Source: Synechococcales cyanobacterium bin59.metabat.ball.084 (GTDB lineage: Bacteria; Cyanobacteriota; Cyanobacteriia; Cyanobacteriales; Chamaesiphonaceae). From it: DNA of 64,000 nt. Positions 61,363-64,000 of this stretch are shown one piece after another. Each line of letters begins with the position of its first letter. Within the stretch, counting starts at the first letter, position 1. Both the position numbers and the translations under genes were made by a program. The notes below the pieces were generated by a model, which was not told the origin of the DNA, searched no databases, and saw only the letters and a list, made by a program, of their open reading frames with translations. The stretch lies in NCBI GenBank assembly GCA_013297675.1, contig JAAFHZ010000008.1:1-64000 (forward strand). Direction: 5' to 3'.

Positions 61363-63450
61363 ATGGCCACTATCCTGACTAGCACTGTATTTGCTGCTGA
61401 ACCTAAAGTATTGGTGCCAGATGATCGTCGATCGATTTGGTACAACGGCGAATCGCGCAGCGGCAAAACCCAGCGGCTGGTAGATGCGGCGGTAGCCTGG
61501 TTGCCCCAGCTTAGCCATCAGGTTAACTCTCGGCAAATGCTGCTGCTGGCGGCTAATGATGAAAATAAGCAGAGTTTGCACGATCGAATTTCTTTGGCTA
61601 CAGCCGGTCGCTACCCGATTCGGGTACAAACTCCTTTAGGGTTTTTGCAAGAGCAGGTGCATCTTTTTTATCCTTGGGTTGCCGAAGCTGGTAATTTGCC
61701 TGGGGTGACACCGATTCGGCTGCGACCAGAGACGGAGCAGGCTTTGGCCACTCGTCTTTGGCAAGCAGATTTACAAATGCAGCCTTGGCAGTCTTGGGGG
61801 GTGAGTGAGTACCGACTGGTGCGCAGACTGTTAGATTTAATGCAGTTGGCCGCCAATGGCCTAGTGGAGGTTGCCGAAATTCCCGATAAGTTGCAGCTAG
61901 CTTATGGCCAAAATGATTTGTTTCCCTCAATAGGAGAGCTGATTGCTACTTGGCAAACTTGGTGCTTGGAGCGGGGATTTTTGACCTATGGGCTATCCAC
62001 CGATTTATTTTGGCGCTATTTGTGGAACCATGCAGAATACCGGGCTTACTTTGCTGATCGCTATGGGGCGGTAGTGGCCGATGATGCCGATGATTATCCG
62101 GCGGTGATTTATCCGGTGTTAGAGAGTTTTCTGGATACTCCGGCATCTAAAGTAGCTATTAGCTATAATCCTCATGGTCAAATCCAATTGGGCTTAAAGA
62201 GTGATCCACAGCATTTGTTGAAATTGTGCCAGCGCTGTACCGAGGAGACTTTGCCGCCGGTTGCTCTGGCTTTGCAACCAGCCGGAGATTTGTTAAATGA
62301 CATTGTGACAACCGTGAACGATCCGAGTTACTGGTTAACTTTGCCACCCAATATTCAAGAAATTAGTCGGCGGACTAGAGGCGAACTGTTGCGGGCAGTG
62401 GTAGATAAAATAGCTGTATCGATCGAGGCCAATCAAATTCAAGCTCAAGATATAGTGATTATAGTGCCCGGTTTAGATAATATTGCTCGCTATACTTTGA
62501 CAGAAACCTTGGCGGCTAGAGGGATTGCGGTAAAGGCATTGAATGATCAGCGACCTCTATATAGTTCTCCGGCAGTGCGATCGATTCTCACCATCTTAGC
62601 TTTGAGTTTACCCGGATTAGGGCGAACTATTGGGCGCGATCGAGTAGCTGAGATGTTGGTGGAGTTATCTAGCTATCGGTTGCCGGGAGGAGCTTTGGCA
62701 CAGGCGATCGATCCAGTCCGCGCCGGATTGCTAGCCGATCATTGTTATAGTCCTGATGCCGAGCAGCCGGTGTTACAGCCATTAGAGAGCTTCCCCCGCT
62801 GGGATCGGCTGGGTGCTGGGGCTGCGGCTAGCTATCGCCGCATTTGGGAATGGGTGCAGTCGCCGCCTACTAACGCTTTAGGGATTATGGATGGAGCGAT
62901 CGGGGAGTTTTGTGAAAAAGGTGAACTGTTGACGCTCGATCGGCTCACTGCTCTGCGGGCTTTGATCGAAACTGCCCAGCACTATTGGCAGGTAATGCAG
63001 CGAGTTGATGGGCAAGATTCAGAATCTAGCTTAGCTGAACAATTTATTGGGTTGTTACAACAGGGCACTGTTACGGCAAATCCTTATCCCACCAGTCAAT
63101 TGGGCGCGTTGGCACAAGGTGTGACCCTGGCGAATATTTTCCAATATCGCTCCAGCAAAAAAACGCACCGCTGGCATTTCTGGTTAGATGTGGGTTCAGA
63201 GCTATGGGCAAAGGGCGGATCTGCCTCGCTCTACGGTTCCCAATGCTTTTTGCAAGATTGGGACGGTCAACCAATTAATGCCGAAACCGAAGAATTACTC
63301 GATCGACAGCGCCTCGAAAGAGTTCTGCGCGATCTCTTACAGCGCATAGATGAGCGCCTATATCTCTGCAACAGCGACCTGGCAGTTAACGGCCAAGACC
63401 AAGTTGGCCCATTGTTAACATTGATCAGCCGTATCACCCCGCATCATTAA
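61363..63450 (+). CDS. UvrD/RecB-like superfamily 1 helicase, divergent cyanobacterial type
   Basis: 695 residues. Walker A: YNGESRSGKTQRLVD near residue 30. Walker B-like: GAVVADDADDYPAVI (DDADD in place of DEAQD) near residue 226. Later motifs fit SF1 helicases: DIVIIVPGLDNIARYTLTETLAARGIAVKALNDQRPLYSSPAVRSILTILALSLPG (motif IV-VI region). The family is annotated as recombinase-like in cyanobacteria; no nuclease domain is seen, and I expect a partner elsewhere. The first 20 residues (MATILTSTVFAAEPKVLVPD) look like a weak signal or are simply a mis-chosen start. Confidence 0.75.
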   Translation: MATILTSTVFAAEPKVLVPDDRRSIWYNGESRSGKTQRLVDAAVAWLPQLSHQVNSRQMLLLAANDENKQSLHDRISLATAGRYPIRVQTPLGFLQEQVHLFYPWVAEAGNLPGVTPIRLRPETEQALATRLWQADLQMQPWQSWGVSEYRLVRRLLDLMQLAANGLVEVAEIPDKLQLAYGQNDLFPSIGELIATWQTWCLERGFLTYGLSTDLFWRYLWNHAEYRAYFADRYGAVVADDADDYPAVIYPVLESFLDTPASKVAISYNPHGQIQLGLKSDPQHLLKLCQRCTEETLPPVALALQPAGDLLNDIVTTVNDPSYWLTLPPNIQEISRRTRGELLRAVVDKIAVSIEANQIQAQDIVIIVPGLDNIARYTLTETLAARGIAVKALNDQRPLYSSPAVRSILTILALSLPGLGRTIGRDRVAEMLVELSSYRLPGGALAQAIDPVRAGLLADHCYSPDAEQPVLQPLESFPRWDRLGAGAAASYRRIWEWVQSPPTNALGIMDGAIGEFCEKGELLTLDRLTALRALIETAQHYWQVMQRVDGQDSESSLAEQFIGLLQQGTVTANPYPTSQLGALAQGVTLANIFQYRSSKKTHRWHFWLDVGSELWAKGGSASLYGSQCFLQDWDGQPINAETEELLDRQRLERVLRDLLQRIDERLYLCNSDLAVNGQDQVGPLLTLISRITPHH

Positions 63451-63495
63451 TCACCCGTCCGCTGGGGATGTCGGTTTTGATCGATCGGCTGAGGG

Positions 63496-63825
63496 TCAAT
63501 AACCGCAACAGGTATCAAAACCCATGCTTTCTAAAATCATGTCGCTGACGGCGTTGGCTACGGTGAACTCGCCGTAAAAGCTCTCGGTGAAATTAAAATT
63601 CTTCATCTCGATGATAATGGCGATCACCAGCTCTCCCAGATCGTTTTCGCCTTCCATCCGATGGCGCATAAAAATTTGGGCACAGCGATCGGCGATGCTT
63701 TCGTTTACGGCCTCGGGCAAGTATTCGTTATCTAGCCACATGTGCAGCTTGTGGCGTAGCCAGCTCCGCTCGATTTCCGGGTCAGTGGAAGGTGGCAGTT
63801 CGATCGGGGCGATTGGTTCAGCCAT
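63496..63825 (-). CDS. Conserved cyanobacterial protein, unknown function
   Basis: 109 residues from the ATG at 63825 (MAEPIAPIELPPSTDPEIERSWLRHKLHMWLDNEYLPEAVNES); an ATG at 63891 adds 22 unrelated residues. The core IADRCAQIFMRHRMEGENDLGELVIAIIIEMKNFNFTESFYGEFTVANAVSDMILESMG ends in DTCCGY. It is helical and soluble. I know this as a conserved cyanobacterial hypothetical without a proven role. It converges with the helicase gene 45 bp away. The remaining 63826-64000 shows no gene or site I can support. Confidence 0.7.
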   Translation of the reverse strand: MAEPIAPIELPPSTDPEIERSWLRHKLHMWLDNEYLPEAVNESIADRCAQIFMRHRMEGENDLGELVIAIIIEMKNFNFTESFYGEFTVANAVSDMILESMGFDTCCGY

Positions 63826-64000
63826 GGCGTTTACCCAACAGTGTGCTTTTAGTTTAGTATAGACGGTTATATTATTGCCGGTCGGCTTCATGATTTTTTA
63901 GATCTACATATTGCTAGGGTTGGCTAAAATTTGCAGAATAAATCTACGCGCAATTATAAGATATTACTAACAGGCGCTCTGTCTTTGGTGGTAAAGTGTG

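Overview
The window is a stretch of a cyanobacterial chromosome. The decisive evidence is psbA (photosystem II D1), chlD, a PAM68-like photosystem II assembly factor, the clock/redox protein LdpA, the CemA-like protein PcxA, a plant-type ferredoxin, a DASH cryptochrome, and a one-piece tmRNA with a cyanobacterial-type tag (ANNIVPFARKAVTA). The core genes are also studded with CGATCG (HIP1 core) sites. Base composition looks moderate. I cannot fix the genus from the sequence alone; a non-heterocystous filamentous lineage (Pseudanabaena/Leptolyngbya-like) is a guess.

Layout. 1-1448: a CRISPR array cut by the left window edge (15 repeats of 37 nt), read on the minus strand, with its leader on the right. 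1449-5088: a small accessory patch with a YgiT/DUF4258 toxin-antitoxin-like pair, hemA, an orphan AbrB/MazE-type antitoxin and two tandem Uma2 nuclease-fold genes. 5200-13278: ilvE, a glycosyltransferase, a three-part sugar-nucleotide enzyme with a degenerate mutase half, and an ABC exporter. The exporter's 3' end is duplicated on the far side of a HigBA toxin-antitoxin module. 13294-36000: mostly housekeeping genes (rpsO, PAM68, nagA, obg, ldpA, fdx, upp, a LivM-type permease, KirBac, Hsp70-like, trpG/pabA, a TPP enzyme, ahcY, rsmB, cbiT, nucA, Lon-N). 35598-45379: chlD, a three-gene exported-protein cluster, then the pdhB-secD-secF-orf-gckA run. 45526-49539: ssrA, murC, murB, ybaB, a tyrosine phosphatase, tRNA-Tyr and tRNA-Thr.

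49563-55200 is the accessory island. Directly after the tRNA-Thr terminator comes a perfect 10+4+10 palindrome, then a MerR-like regulator, a 921-residue N6-adenine DNA methylase, and a ComEC-like metallo-beta-lactamase (MBL) hydrolase that overlaps the methylase by one base. The three genes are AT-rich and contain almost no CGATCG sites, unlike the flanking chromosome. They are followed by a frameshifted mazF with an intact antitoxin gene and by scraps of a coiled-coil gene. This regulator-methylase-MBL cassette is the best candidate for a poorly described system, probably DNA-modification-linked defence or a selfish element. That function is inference.

55265-64000: psbA with a recognisable light-type promoter, a DASH cryptochrome, the tightly overlapping operon pcxA-cimA-53-residue orf, a UvrD/RecB-like helicase and a conserved small cyanobacterial protein.

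Three recurring themes are toxin-antitoxin modules in various stages of decay (five loci), gene remnants (four), and small genes of about 50-60 residues in intergenic space.
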